From Bacteroidales bacterium (GTDB lineage Bacteria; Bacteroidota; Bacteroidia; Bacteroidales; P3): a stretch of DNA of 33,351 nt. Positions within the stretch are counted from its first letter, which is position 1; each line of letters starts with the position of its first letter. Below are positions 1-7,937 of the stretch, one piece after another. The stretch covers positions 1-33,351 of the forward strand of contig JAFXMW010000057.1 in the NCBI GenBank assembly GCA_017530105.1, in the 5' to 3' direction. Made by a program: the position numbers and the translations under genes. Below the pieces are notes generated by a model that did not search any database, was not told the origin of the DNA, and saw only the letters and a program-made list of their open reading frames with translations.

Positions 1-1997
1 GGTTGGCCGTAGAGGTGGGTGTCGGCGGTGGTGTTGAGCGATAGCGAGAGGGTGGGAAGGGTGTAGTTGTCGACCGAGAAAGAGGCGGTTCCCATATTGT
101 TGCCATCGTGGTCGTAGGCTATAAGGTACAGATGGTTGTCGTAGTTTTTGTTGGCATTGAGCACTTGCGGCAGGATGAAGCTGCCTTCTGCCCAGCCCAT
201 GTTGTCGGTGGTGAGTTGCAGGGAGGTAATGCTGTCGGAGTAGTAGTCTGTCGACAAGGTGATTCTGACACGGTGGTTGGGAACCGGCTGGTTGGTTTTG
301 GGGGTGTTGCGTTGCACCATGGCGGTGAAGCGGACGGTGTCGGAGAAGCGGTAGACATGGGCGTTGAAGAAGAAAGAAACCAGCGTGTCGGAGTCATCGT
401 CTTCCCCCTCAGGGGCAATCTGCCCGCGACTGACAATGTTATACGTCTGGGCACCGAGTTTGACGGAGATGGGGTGGCCTTGATGGGTGATGCTGTAGAC
501 GGGGTAGGTGTACTCCCCAATGGGCATGAGGGGGCTGAAATTGAAGCGTCCGAGGGTGTCGGTGAGTGTGGTGAGGGTAAGGCTGTCGGTGTCGGGATTT
601 TTAGTGTAATAGTATTTCCCCTTCATCGTGACAGGGATGCCGGGAATGGGCTGACCTGTTTCAATATTCATCACAAGACCTTGGCCGTGGGACTGGAAGA
701 TGGGTACGATGGCGGCCGTTAGGCAGGAGAATGTGTAGTGGTAGACCGCAGGCAGGCAGCTGTCGGGGATGTCGAGAGCGGTAGGGAAGGGCATTTCGGA
801 GACAATCATGGAGTAGTCGCCTGCAGGGAGTGATGGAAAATAGTAGCGCTGTTTGTGTTGGCTGCCGGCCGTGGGCTTGTGCACTTGCACGGTGAGGCTG
901 TGCAAGGCGGGTTGCGAGAGGGCATAGCGTAGCTTTTTGTTGGAGGGCAAGGTGTCGAAAGTTTTGCTGATGGAGGGCAGTATGCGGAGATAGAGGGTGG
1001 TGTCGGTGTCGCCGGTATAGGTGAAGAAGCACCCGCTGCCCGGGGCCACAATGGGGCCGACATCCAGCCTGGCAGAGGGCAGTGAGCGGAATTTGATGGA
1101 GTTGCTTTGGCGGTAGGCGTTGGCGTAGTGGTCGATGAATGTGCTAAGCTCGCGGCAGAGGGTGTGCCATTGTGTGGAATTGGTGTCGGTGCCGGTGCCG
1201 TTATGGATAAGGTATGTCGCCACCTCTTGCAATATGGCGAGTTTGGTCAGGGTGGCATTGCCTTGGGGCTTGGGCATGGCGGCCAGCACAAAGGGGTTGC
1301 ACAGGGCGTGGTAGAGGCTGTCGCTGTAGACAAACGTGGAGCCGTTGAAAAGGAGATCGGAACCTACGATATTGTGGATGGCGTCGTAGGAGACGGCTTC
1401 GTAGAGCGTGAGGGCTGAGTAGTCGTTCAGGGTGTCGTGGGAGGCGAGGAAGTCGTAGTCTTTCATCTTTATGCTTTGCAGCAGTGTGGCAGGGGTGGAG
1501 AGGGCGGCTTGGCTATGGAACAGGATACGGGTGGCCAGTGCCTCGTGGCACCATTGGCTGTAAACGGTGTCGTCAAGGTTGTTGGGACACGGGGGGTCTT
1601 GATAGCTTAATCTGCTTTGGTTGCGGTTGCGCAAGACTTGGGCATAAGTGCCTGCCAGCAGGCTGTGGCAAAGCACCTTTTCGGCAGGGGCGAGGTGTGG
1701 AAGGGTGTGTCGAAGGAGGGCTTCGGCATTGGTGTTTACGGGCAGTTGCTTGCCCACAGTGGCCATGCCGCATGCTGCCCGCAGTAGATCGTAGGAGCGT
1801 CCTTGCTCTTTGGCACAGGTATATTCCTGTTGCAGGAGGGAGTAGGCATCGGCGTAGGCTTTTGCTTTGACGAGGCTGTCGATGACGGATGCCGTTGGTG
1901 CCTGCGAGGGGGTGCCGTCGGAGGTAGTGTCGCATGGGGTCTGCGCAACAAGGGTCTGTGTGCAGAGGAGGATAAGGAGGAGGATGTTTCGTTTCAT
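1..1997 (-). CDS. Alpha-2-macroglobulin family protein, N-terminal part (cut by window edge)
   Basis: The frame is open from an ATG at 1997 to the window edge, giving 665 residues with no stop; the C-terminus lies outside. It begins MKRNILLLILLCTQTLVAQ, a signal peptide probably cleaved after VAQ. There is no lipobox, so the product is likely periplasmic or secreted. Residues about 30-430 are a Cys-containing region of unknown fold. Residues about 440-535 look like a carboxypeptidase-regulatory-type beta-sandwich (GLVMNIETGQPIPGIPVTMKG-like start). Residues about 540-650 carry the MG2-type motif YRFSDTVRFTAMVQRN, characteristic of bacterial alpha-2-macroglobulins, which trap proteases or act in envelope defence. 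The thioester region cannot be assessed because it would lie in the missing part. Family call is fairly firm, biological role is not. A TATTTTTG box about 80 bp upstream supports the start. Confidence 0.75.
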   Translation of the reverse strand, partial: MKRNILLLILLCTQTLVAQTPCDTTSDGTPSQAPTASVIDSLVKAKAYADAYSLLQQEYTCAKEQGRSYDLLRAACGMATVGKQLPVNTNAEALLRHTLPHLAPAEKVLCHSLLAGTYAQVLRNRNQSRLSYQDPPCPNNLDDTVYSQWCHEALATRILFHSQAALSTPATLLQSIKMKDYDFLASHDTLNDYSALTLYEAVSYDAIHNIVGSDLLFNGSTFVYSDSLYHALCNPFVLAAMPKPQGNATLTKLAILQEVATYLIHNGTGTDTNSTQWHTLCRELSTFIDHYANAYRQSNSIKFRSLPSARLDVGPIVAPGSGCFFTYTGDTDTTLYLRILPSISKTFDTLPSNKKLRYALSQPALHSLTVQVHKPTAGSQHKQRYYFPSLPAGDYSMIVSEMPFPTALDIPDSCLPAVYHYTFSCLTAAIVPIFQSHGQGLVMNIETGQPIPGIPVTMKGKYYYTKNPDTDSLTLTTLTDTLGRFNFSPLMPIGEYTYPVYSITHQGHPISVKLGAQTYNIVSRGQIAPEGEDDDSDTLVSFFFNAHVYRFSDTVRFTAMVQRNTPKTNQPVPNHRVRITLSTDYYSDSITSLQLTTDNMGWAEGSFILPQVLNANKNYDNHLYLIAYDHDGNNMGTASFSVDNYTLPTLSLSLNTTADTHLYGQ

Positions 1998-2077
1998 TTG
2001 CCAGAGGTGTTTATGTTTATTGCCATTAGAGCCACTTTTGTGCCGAAAAGTGACATGGGGTGTTTCGTTTCGGGGTG

Positions 2078-2085
2078 CAAAAATA
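2078..2085 (-). promoter_or_regulatory. Bacteroidota -7 promoter box for the alpha-2-macroglobulin gene
   Basis: The minus strand reads TATTTTTG, matching the TAnnTTTG -7 consensus. It would give a leader of about 70-75 nt. A clean TTTG -33 element is not evident. The leader contains a small inverted repeat (CACTTTT/AAAAGTG near 2033-2052). Confidence 0.5.
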
Positions 2086-2128
2086 GACTTTTTTTGGGGA
2101 TTTTGAAGGTTTTGTGGGGGCTTTTAAC

Positions 2129-2157
2129 TTTTGTTTCGGAAAAATTTTGTATCTTTG
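2129..2157 (+). promoter_or_regulatory. Promoter for the PorD/DUF4835 gene
   Basis: A TTTTG (2129-2133) and a TATCTTTG (2150-2157) are separated by 16 bp, resembling the Bacteroidota -33/-7 pair. Only 8 nt lie between the box and the ATG at 2166, so the mRNA would have almost no leader. Confidence 0.65.
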
Positions 2158-2165
2158 CAGGCGTT

Positions 2166-3095
2166 ATGTTAAGAAGAGTTGTCTTTATTATACTGGCTGT
2201 GTTGCACTTGGGCGTGGTACGCGCCCAGGAGTTCCACTGCGCGGTGCAGGTGAATTACCAAAAACTGTTGTCTACCACCCAGTCGTTCGAGTCGAACGAC
2301 AAGGGGGTTTTCGAGAGTATGCGGCAGGCGTTGGAGGATTTTGTCAATTCGCGCCGCTGGACGAACCTGGAACTGCAGCAAGGGGAGAGGATTGAGTGTT
2401 CGCTGAGCCTGATTTTGAACGAGAGGAGTTCGCTGACGGATTTCAAGGGACAGATTTCGCTGCAGCTGCGCCGCCCGGTGTATAACTCGTCGTACACGTC
2501 GGGGTTGTTCAATTATATTGAGTCGGGCGATTTTGTGTTCTCTTATAACGAGAGCCAACCGCTGGACTATGACCCGAATACGTTTTACGGCAACCTGCAG
2601 TCGGCGGTGTCGTTTTATGTGTATGTGATGCTGGGGATGTATTTCGACAGTTTCGCGCCGAGTGGCGGGGAGGCATTCTACGAGGTGTCGCGGACTATCT
2701 GCCAGACGGCGGACGCTGTGCAGCAGTATAAGGGCTGGAGCGGCCGCGAGAGCCAGAAGGCACGTTATTGGTTTGCCGAGAACCACACGAATGCTGCTTA
2801 CGCCGCGCTGCACGCGGTTTATTACCAATATCACCGCTTGGGGCTTGACATGATGACGAAGGACCAGCCTCAGGCCAGGCAGAACATTATAGGGGCTTTG
2901 GAGCAGCTGCAGCAGGTGCACAAGGTGAAGCCCAATTTGTTGTCGGTTCAGCAGTTTGTGGATGTGAAGATTTCGGAGCTGGCGGGCATCTTCGGCCCCG
3001 CGCCGGCGGACGAGCAGAAGAGGGTTTACGACATTGTGAAGGAGGTGAGCCCCATCAACGCGGCGAAACTGAAATTCGACAAGATCAAGATTTGA
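2166..3095 (+). CDS. porD: DUF4835 / type IX secretion PorD-like protein
   Basis: 309 residues. It begins MLRRVVFIILAVLHLGVVRAQE, a signal peptide with likely cleavage after VRA. The mature part has the order of conserved segments I associate with DUF4835 (PorD): an N-terminal segment with paired NYQ/ESM motifs, then RRWTNLELQQGERIEC, a LQLRRPVYNSSY segment, FNYIESGDFVFSYNES, FYVYVMLGMYFDSF, YKGWSG, and a C-terminal LEQLQQVHKVKPN segment. Length matches the family's roughly 290-310 residues. The family is linked by annotation to the type IX secretion system; its biochemical role is unclear to me. The start was chosen because the promoter box lies 8 nt upstream and the signal peptide begins here; a longer frame extends upstream to 1803 but crosses the promoter. 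The aminotransferase follows after 43 bp. Confidence 0.85.
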   Translation: MLRRVVFIILAVLHLGVVRAQEFHCAVQVNYQKLLSTTQSFESNDKGVFESMRQALEDFVNSRRWTNLELQQGERIECSLSLILNERSSLTDFKGQISLQLRRPVYNSSYTSGLFNYIESGDFVFSYNESQPLDYDPNTFYGNLQSAVSFYVYVMLGMYFDSFAPSGGEAFYEVSRTICQTADAVQQYKGWSGRESQKARYWFAENHTNAAYAALHAVYYQYHRLGLDMMTKDQPQARQNIIGALEQLQQVHKVKPNLLSVQQFVDVKISELAGIFGPAPADEQKRVYDIVKEVSPINAAKLKFDKIKI

Positions 3096-3138
3096 TTCGA
3101 AAATAATTAGCTTATAAACTTTAAAATAAAAATACGTT

Positions 3139-4452
3139 ATGACACAAATTCCCATACAGAAAGAGGTAATCGACAGGATTGCCGGAAAGAACAAAATCGC
3201 CAACCCGGGCAGGGCTTCGATTCGCGAGATGCGTAAGATGATTCAGGATGTGGAGGAGGAGACGGGCGTCCGTTTCGTGAAGATGGAGATGGGTATTCCG
3301 GGTCTGCCAGCCCCGCAAGTGGGTGTGCAGGCGCAGATTGAAGCTTTGAAGAGCGGGGTGGCTTCGATTTACCCCGAGATTTACGGCACAGAGGAGTTCA
3401 AGCGCGAGGCTACTCGTTTTGTGAAGAATTTCCTCGATGTGGACGTTACGCCGGACTGCTGCGTGCCTACAGTGGGTTCGATGCAGGCGGGTTTTGCCAG
3501 TTTCCTCACCCTTACGCGCTACGATGCCAAGAAGACCAAGGTGCTGTTTATCGACCCTGGTTTCCCGGTGCAGAAGCAGCAGTGCCGTGTGCTGGGCATA
3601 GAGATGAAGTCGTTCGATGTGTATGAGTACCGTGGCGACAAGCTGCGCGCCAAGCTCGAAGAGGAGCTGAAGGACGGCGACGTGGCTTGCATGGTCTACA
3701 GCAGCCCCAACAACCCGGCTTGGTTCTGTTTCACCGACTATGAGCTGAAGATTATCGGCGAGGTGGCCAACCAGTACGGGGTGGTGGTGATGGAGGACGA
3801 CGCTTATTTCCTGATGGATTTCCGCAAGGACTACAGTGTGCCGGGACAGCCTCCTTTCCAGCCCACGGTGGCTAAATATACCGACAATTACGTGCTGATG
3901 ATTTCAGGTTCGAAATCTTTCAGCTATGCCGGCGAGCGTATCGCTCTGATGGTTTGCAGCCCGAAGCTGTTCAATATGGAGTGTCCCGATTTGGCCCGTT
4001 TCTATGGCCAGACCCAGTTGGGGCGTGCTCTGATTTTTGGCACCCTTTACTGTCTCAGCTCAGGTACCGCCCATTCGGTGCAGTATGCCATGGCGGCAAT
4101 GCTGAAGGGCGCCAACGACGGCACTTTCAATTTTGTGCATGACATCAGGGAGTATGGCGAGAAGGCTAAAGTGATGAAGAAGATGTTTACCGACAACGGC
4201 TTCTATATTGTCTACGACAAGGACATGGGAGAGGACGTAGGCGACGGCTTCTATTTCACTTTCTGCTATCCCGGCATGGGCAGCGTGGATTTGTTGAACG
4301 AACTGATTCGCTACGGCATCAGTGCCATCTCGCTCGATATCACAGGCAGCCTGCGCCAAGGCATCCGCGCATGCGTGGCTTTGGTTTTGCGCGAGCAGTT
4401 CCCCGACCTTAAGGAGCGTCTGGAGAAATTCCATGCCGACCATCCTTTTTAA
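3139..4452 (+). CDS. Pyridoxal-phosphate-dependent aminotransferase, class I/II
   Basis: 437 residues, cytoplasmic. The fold-type I layout is readable: an N-terminal substrate-binding arm, YPEIYGTEEFKREATRFV, PTVGSMQAGF at the cofactor phosphate site, SSPNNPAWF with the cofactor-contacting Asn (N191/N192), the VVVMEDDAYF aspartate that pairs with the pyridine nitrogen, and SGSKSFSYAGERI with the Schiff-base lysine K259. The C-terminal half contains GMGSVDLLNELIRYGISAISL. Substrate specificity cannot be read from sequence; related Bacteroidota proteins are usually annotated only as aminotransferase class I/II. It lies 43 bp downstream of porD in an AT-rich gap without a clear promoter, so cotranscription is possible. 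A strong terminator follows the stop. Confidence 0.88.
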   Translation: MTQIPIQKEVIDRIAGKNKIANPGRASIREMRKMIQDVEEETGVRFVKMEMGIPGLPAPQVGVQAQIEALKSGVASIYPEIYGTEEFKREATRFVKNFLDVDVTPDCCVPTVGSMQAGFASFLTLTRYDAKKTKVLFIDPGFPVQKQQCRVLGIEMKSFDVYEYRGDKLRAKLEEELKDGDVACMVYSSPNNPAWFCFTDYELKIIGEVANQYGVVVMEDDAYFLMDFRKDYSVPGQPPFQPTVAKYTDNYVLMISGSKSFSYAGERIALMVCSPKLFNMECPDLARFYGQTQLGRALIFGTLYCLSSGTAHSVQYAMAAMLKGANDGTFNFVHDIREYGEKAKVMKKMFTDNGFYIVYDKDMGEDVGDGFYFTFCYPGMGSVDLLNELIRYGISAISLDITGSLRQGIRACVALVLREQFPDLKERLEKFHADHPF

Positions 4453-4476
4453 TGGTTAAGTATAGAAATCAAATGC

Positions 4477-4512
4477 AACGGGAGTCATGAGGTATCGTGG
4501 CTCCCGTTTTTT
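4477..4512 (+). terminator. Rho-independent terminator after the aminotransferase
   Basis: An 11-bp stem with one G-U pair (AACGGGAGTCA at 4477-4487 against TGGCTCCCGTT at 4498-4508), a 10-nt loop, and a run of eight or more T on the plus strand. Confidence 0.9.
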
Positions 4513-4544
4513 TTCGATGCTTTGCTTTTGCGTTTGAAAAAATG

Positions 4545-4606
4545 TTGTTTCCCACTTGTTTTACACTTTTAAAGTGTAAAACAAGTGGGAAACAAGTGTA
4601 AAACAA
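4545..4606. repeat. Long perfect palindrome, copy 1 of 2 in the window
   Basis: Positions 4545-4595 form a perfect inverted repeat with 25-bp arms around a single central T at 4570. The inner arm is CACTTGTTTTACACTTT. A further partial copy of the right arm (GTGTAAAACAA) follows at 4596-4606. The inner 35 bp recur exactly at 26895-26929. It lies between convergent genes and downstream of an already complete terminator. The stretch 4607-4679 holds nothing else I recognise. Confidence 0.9.
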
Positions 4607-4679
4607 GAGTTGATATTAAGTATTTTGAAGGGTGAATGCTGTGTTTTGAATTCAATATTCTAATTAATTAGTTGATGTA

Positions 4680-5141
4680 TCACTCGCATACGGCTGCGGG
4701 GGCGATTGAGAGACGGCTTTTCTGTATTTCGATATAGTCGCCGGTGTTTTTGTTCCAGTCGGTGAAGGTGCCGGTGTAGCCGCGTACTGTGACGGTGTAG
4801 CTGTGGCCGTCGTTTTCGGAGACGATGTCGAAGACGGGTGCCACAAGGATGTCGCCGTTGTGTTTGACGAGGCTTTTGTTCGAGGCGGCTGTTTTGAGGC
4901 GTTGGGTGACGGTTTCGGCATTGATGCCCGGTGTTACAATCGACCGCAGTTCTCTGCCGTCGAAGACCCATACGTCGACGAAGCTTTCGGGGTTGACGCT
5001 GACTTTGGCAGTGGGCGGGATGACGAAGACGCTGGTGTTGGCTTCGGCTATCCGTGATTCGGAGTACTGGTACTTGAATGTGGAGCAAGAACTTAGTGCT
5101 GCAGCAAGTGCCACGGTGGCGATAATCAGTTTTGTTTTCAT
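4680..5141 (-). CDS. Small lipoprotein of unknown function
   Basis: 153 residues from the ATG at 5141. It begins MKTKLIIATVALAAALSSC, a typical lipoprotein signal with lipobox LSSC and acylated Cys19. A longer start at 5165 would add eight residues (MKHLKHIT) and spoil the short positive N-region, so the internal ATG is preferred. The mature part is a mixed, beta-rich domain with motifs VFVIPPTAKVSV, ADILVAP-like GDILVAPVFDI and YTVTVRGYTGTF. That pattern resembles small Bacteroidales lipoproteins that alternate 'dilvaP.f' and 'vtV.GyPa' strands, but I cannot name a family. It is a single gene facing left, with the palindromic repeat beyond its 3' end. Confidence 0.75.
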   Translation of the reverse strand: MKTKLIIATVALAAALSSCSTFKYQYSESRIAEANTSVFVIPPTAKVSVNPESFVDVWVFDGRELRSIVTPGINAETVTQRLKTAASNKSLVKHNGDILVAPVFDIVSENDGHSYTVTVRGYTGTFTDWNKNTGDYIEIQKSRLSIAPAAVCE

Positions 5142-5180
5142 TGTTATATGTTTTAAGTGTTTCATTTAATTCTGCATATA

Positions 5181-5320
5181 TGTCGCGTCTCTTAGAGACG
5201 CTGACGGTGGGCTTTTTCTGTCACCGCACTGCGCAAAATACGATGTTGCTCCCATCCGGTCGTGACACTGTATATTGCTTGTGCGGTGTTATTAATAGTC
5301 TCACCTCACCGAGGTTATTC
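5181..5320. repeat. Non-coding intergenic element, possible REP-like repeat remnant
   Basis: This gap between two leftward genes is GC-richer and more structured than the promoter gaps. It holds a perfect hairpin GCGTCTC-TTA-GAGACGC (5185-5201), an inverted repeat CACCGCAC (5222-5229) / GTGCGGTG (5281-5288), and an end reading CACCGAGGTTATTC directly abutting the stop codon of the C10 protease. The last motif resembles ends of interspersed Bacteroidota repeats, from memory only. No open frame of note. Confidence 0.4.
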
Positions 5321-5321
5321 T

Positions 5322-7712
5322 TTATTTTTTGATTAGTTTAGCGGTTTGTGTGCCGGCTTTGAGGAGGTAGATTCCTTGGGGCAGGGAGGAGATGTCGATG
5401 AGGGTTTCGCCGTGTCGGGACGGTTGGCTGAGGATTTGCCGTCCGGTCATGTCGAGGATTTGGATGGTCGTGCCGTCGGGGGTGCTGACGGTGATGTGGC
5501 TGGAAGCGGGGTTGGGGTGGACGGCGAGTATGTCGGCTGTGGGCTGGGATATGCCTACAGGGTAGTTGCTTTCGTAGCATCCGAGGTCGATTTTGCCGTT
5601 GCGGCAACGTACTTCTTGGTTCATGTCGCCGTCGCGGATACATTCCAGTACGCGTTCTCCGGCATCGATGCAGACGGAACCTTTTGCCAGTTGCCAGTTG
5701 TAGTCGGGGCTGTCGGAGGTGAGTGAGACGCCGCGGGTGGTGGCAGGGAGGATAAAGGCGGGGCCGTCGGGTGCATTGTTGTCGTGGCTGAGGAGGAGGC
5801 AGGTGGAGTCGCCGAGGGCGGTGTCGCTGTCGAAGGCGCAGTAGCGGACGGAGGTGTCGTTAAGGTCGGTGTTGAGCCGGAGGGTGGTGTCGTTGTTCCA
5901 GACTATGGTGTTGATGAGGCTTGAGCCACGGCTTTGGAACACTACGGCTGTGCCGGTGTTGGATACGATGTCGCAGTTGACAATGCGTCCATGGGAGAGG
6001 ATGGCGACATCGCCGTTATTGTTGTTGAGGAGGCTTTGGCGCATGATGGCTTCGTTGAGGAAGCAGATTTGCGGTGCGTTGTTGTTTTCGATGCGGAAGC
6101 ATCGGGCGAGGCCGTCGTTGATGTATAGCACCTGTCCGCTGTCGCTGGTGCAGTTGCGTATGGTGAGTTTCAGTGCTTTGATGCTGTTGGAGAGTTTGAT
6201 GCATGGGTCGTTGGTGGAATGGCCGTTTTGCAGGATGAGGTCGTTGAGGGAGAGGGTGCCGTTGTAGGTGTTGCAGGAAGCGTCGACGAGGCAGCGGACC
6301 CCTTTGCCGTCGATGATGGTGGGGTGCAGGTCGGGGTTGCGTTGCGAGACTTGTGTTTCGGTGCCTTCGAAACCTCCATAGATGGAGGCGTTGCCTGAGA
6401 GGGTGTAGGCATATTGTTGTGTGGTGTCGCCGTAGTAGAGGCCTTCTTTCATCCAGATGCTTTTGTTGGCGTATTTATTGAGTTTCACGGCAGCGTTGAG
6501 GTCGTTGTTGGCATTTTCCCATGAGGTGCCGTCGCCGTGGCCGTCGGGGGAGACGAGGAATTGCTGCAGGTGTCCGTCCCATCCCGAGGGTTTGATGTTG
6601 ATGACCATGTCTTGCGAGGCGGTGAAGCCTTGCATTGTGGTGAGGGTGTAGAAGCCGTCGCAGTAGCCGCCCCATCCCCAGTTGAAATGGTATTGGTCGT
6701 TGTTGTTGTAGCCGTCGAGGACAAAGGCATGGCCTCCTTCTTCGTTCACGCCGGAGTATTCGATGGGTCGGAGGTTATCGATTTCGGTTCGGATGAGGGC
6801 TTTCCAGGCGGAGTCGCTGATGTTGTTGTCGCGGACGTAGAGTATGGCGTCGGTGTAGCCGAAGTGCATCAGTCCTTCGGGTATGCGCGAGGTTTGGCTT
6901 CCGCTGCCCGAGGTGTGGGAGGGGTTTTGGTAGTTCATGTTTACCACAACACCGCAATGGTAGCAGAGTCGGGACACCATGTCTTTTTCTGCCGCGGAGG
7001 AGCTGCGGCGTATGCGGTCGGGCATGAGGGAGTAGTCGTATTCGGTGGTGTCGAAATCCACGGATTGTGTGCCGTAGGAGCTGTGGTTATAGGTCTTTTT
7101 GCCGAAGCCGCGCGAGGGGGATTGGTGGTAGCGTATTATCTGAGCCATGGCAGTGGCCACACATCCCACCACTACGTGCTGGCCGTTCATCACGGGGCAG
7201 TAGTTGTTGTAGCCGGAGCCTTGCTCCCATGTGGAGGTGAGGAGGTAGCTGTCGCGTTTGGGTTCGTCGTTCCCTTCGGGGGTCTGCAGCAGCCTTTTCC
7301 ATTGGACCAGGTGGTCGGGGTTTTCGGGGGCGTTGGCTTCGATGGCAAGACGTATCTCACGGGCGTAGCCGTCAAGCCACACTTGCATGTTGGCAGGCAG
7401 TTTGCCGAGGTTGAAGCTCCCGTTTGTCGAGTATCCGAGAATGGGGGTGCAGCGGTCGTCGGCTCCCACGATGACGAAACTTTCCTCACCGTTGTTGAAC
7501 ACGTAGAAACAACCCTCGTAAGGGTTGGTCTTTTCTGGAGAATAGAGGGTGAGGGTTTCGCCTTGTTTGAGCAGGCCTTTCTTCTGCAGGAAATGGGTGC
7601 CTGCGAGAAGGGCGGTGTGTTTTTCGACGGGCTTGGAGTGTGCTGGGATGCACGGGAGAATGAGCCCGGCAAGGATGACGAGGCTTGTTAAAATCTTGTT
7701 GCGGTGTTTCAT
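5322..7712 (-). CDS. C10 family (streptopain-like) cysteine protease with beta-helix region and T9SS type A sorting tail
   Basis: 796 residues from the ATG at 7712; a start at 7718 adds two. The longer frame to 7754 overlaps the promoter box and is rejected. A signal peptide (MKHRNKILTSLVILAGLILP..AHS) is followed by a Spi-like propeptide (about 20-150) and a C10 catalytic domain with Cys184 in VVGCVATAMAQI, His328 in EGGHAFVLDGY and the FNWGWGG motif. The 144-residue Cys-His spacing is close to streptopain's. Residues about 385-690 have a repetitive beta-helix-like pattern (SIWMKEGLYYG, ASIYGGFEGTE, CIDAGE). The last about 70 residues are a Por secretion tail (HPNPASSHITV, ILDMTGRQIL, LPQGIYLLKA), predicting export by T9SS and surface attachment or release. 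It is a secreted degradative enzyme; substrate unknown. All visible catalytic residues are intact. Confidence 0.88.
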   Translation of the reverse strand: MKHRNKILTSLVILAGLILPCIPAHSKPVEKHTALLAGTHFLQKKGLLKQGETLTLYSPEKTNPYEGCFYVFNNGEESFVIVGADDRCTPILGYSTNGSFNLGKLPANMQVWLDGYAREIRLAIEANAPENPDHLVQWKRLLQTPEGNDEPKRDSYLLTSTWEQGSGYNNYCPVMNGQHVVVGCVATAMAQIIRYHQSPSRGFGKKTYNHSSYGTQSVDFDTTEYDYSLMPDRIRRSSSAAEKDMVSRLCYHCGVVVNMNYQNPSHTSGSGSQTSRIPEGLMHFGYTDAILYVRDNNISDSAWKALIRTEIDNLRPIEYSGVNEEGGHAFVLDGYNNNDQYHFNWGWGGYCDGFYTLTTMQGFTASQDMVINIKPSGWDGHLQQFLVSPDGHGDGTSWENANNDLNAAVKLNKYANKSIWMKEGLYYGDTTQQYAYTLSGNASIYGGFEGTETQVSQRNPDLHPTIIDGKGVRCLVDASCNTYNGTLSLNDLILQNGHSTNDPCIKLSNSIKALKLTIRNCTSDSGQVLYINDGLARCFRIENNNAPQICFLNEAIMRQSLLNNNNGDVAILSHGRIVNCDIVSNTGTAVVFQSRGSSLINTIVWNNDTTLRLNTDLNDTSVRYCAFDSDTALGDSTCLLLSHDNNAPDGPAFILPATTRGVSLTSDSPDYNWQLAKGSVCIDAGERVLECIRDGDMNQEVRCRNGKIDLGCYESNYPVGISQPTADILAVHPNPASSHITVSTPDGTTIQILDMTGRQILSQPSRHGETLIDISSLPQGIYLLKAGTQTAKLIKK

Positions 7713-7743
7713 TTGCATTGAAAGGATATATTTTTTTAAACTG

Positions 7744-7751
7744 CAAAAATA
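7744..7751 (-). promoter_or_regulatory. -7 promoter box for the C10 protease
   Basis: The minus strand reads TATTTTTG, 25-31 nt before the two likely start codons. Its position inside the longer open frame rules out the upstream start at 7754. Confidence 0.6.
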
Positions 7752-7901
7752 CACAAAAAAAATGATTCATTGATTTTTTGTCCTAAAAATATATGGGACA
7801 AGTGGTATGTGGTTGGTGGCGGGGAGGTGGAGATGCCTTTCTATGGGGATGGAAATTGTCTTTTTTTTCGTAAGTTATGCGGTGGTCTCGTTTATTTTGT
7901 G

Positions 7902-7909
7902 TAAATTTG
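7902..7909 (+). promoter_or_regulatory. -7 promoter box for ybaK
   Basis: TAAATTTG matches TAnnTTTG and ends 28 nt before the ATG at 7938. The 190-bp gap from 7750 to 7937 holds this and the divergent protease promoter. Confidence 0.55.
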
Positions 7910-7937
7910 CATTCGATTATTGTAAAATAGTTTTGTT

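Noticed and set aside
2169-3203. 344-residue leftward frame opposite porD
   Set aside because: Covers porD and runs into the aminotransferase start; Arg/Leu/His-rich translation typical of an antisense frame.
4545-4606. CRISPR-like repeat or simple terminator
   Set aside because: There are only two distant copies without spacer arrays, and copy 1 lies after an independent terminator with its own T-run.
6537-7691. 384-residue rightward frame opposite the C10 protease
   Set aside because: Val/Gly-rich antisense translation; the protease has intact catalytic and sorting motifs on the other strand.
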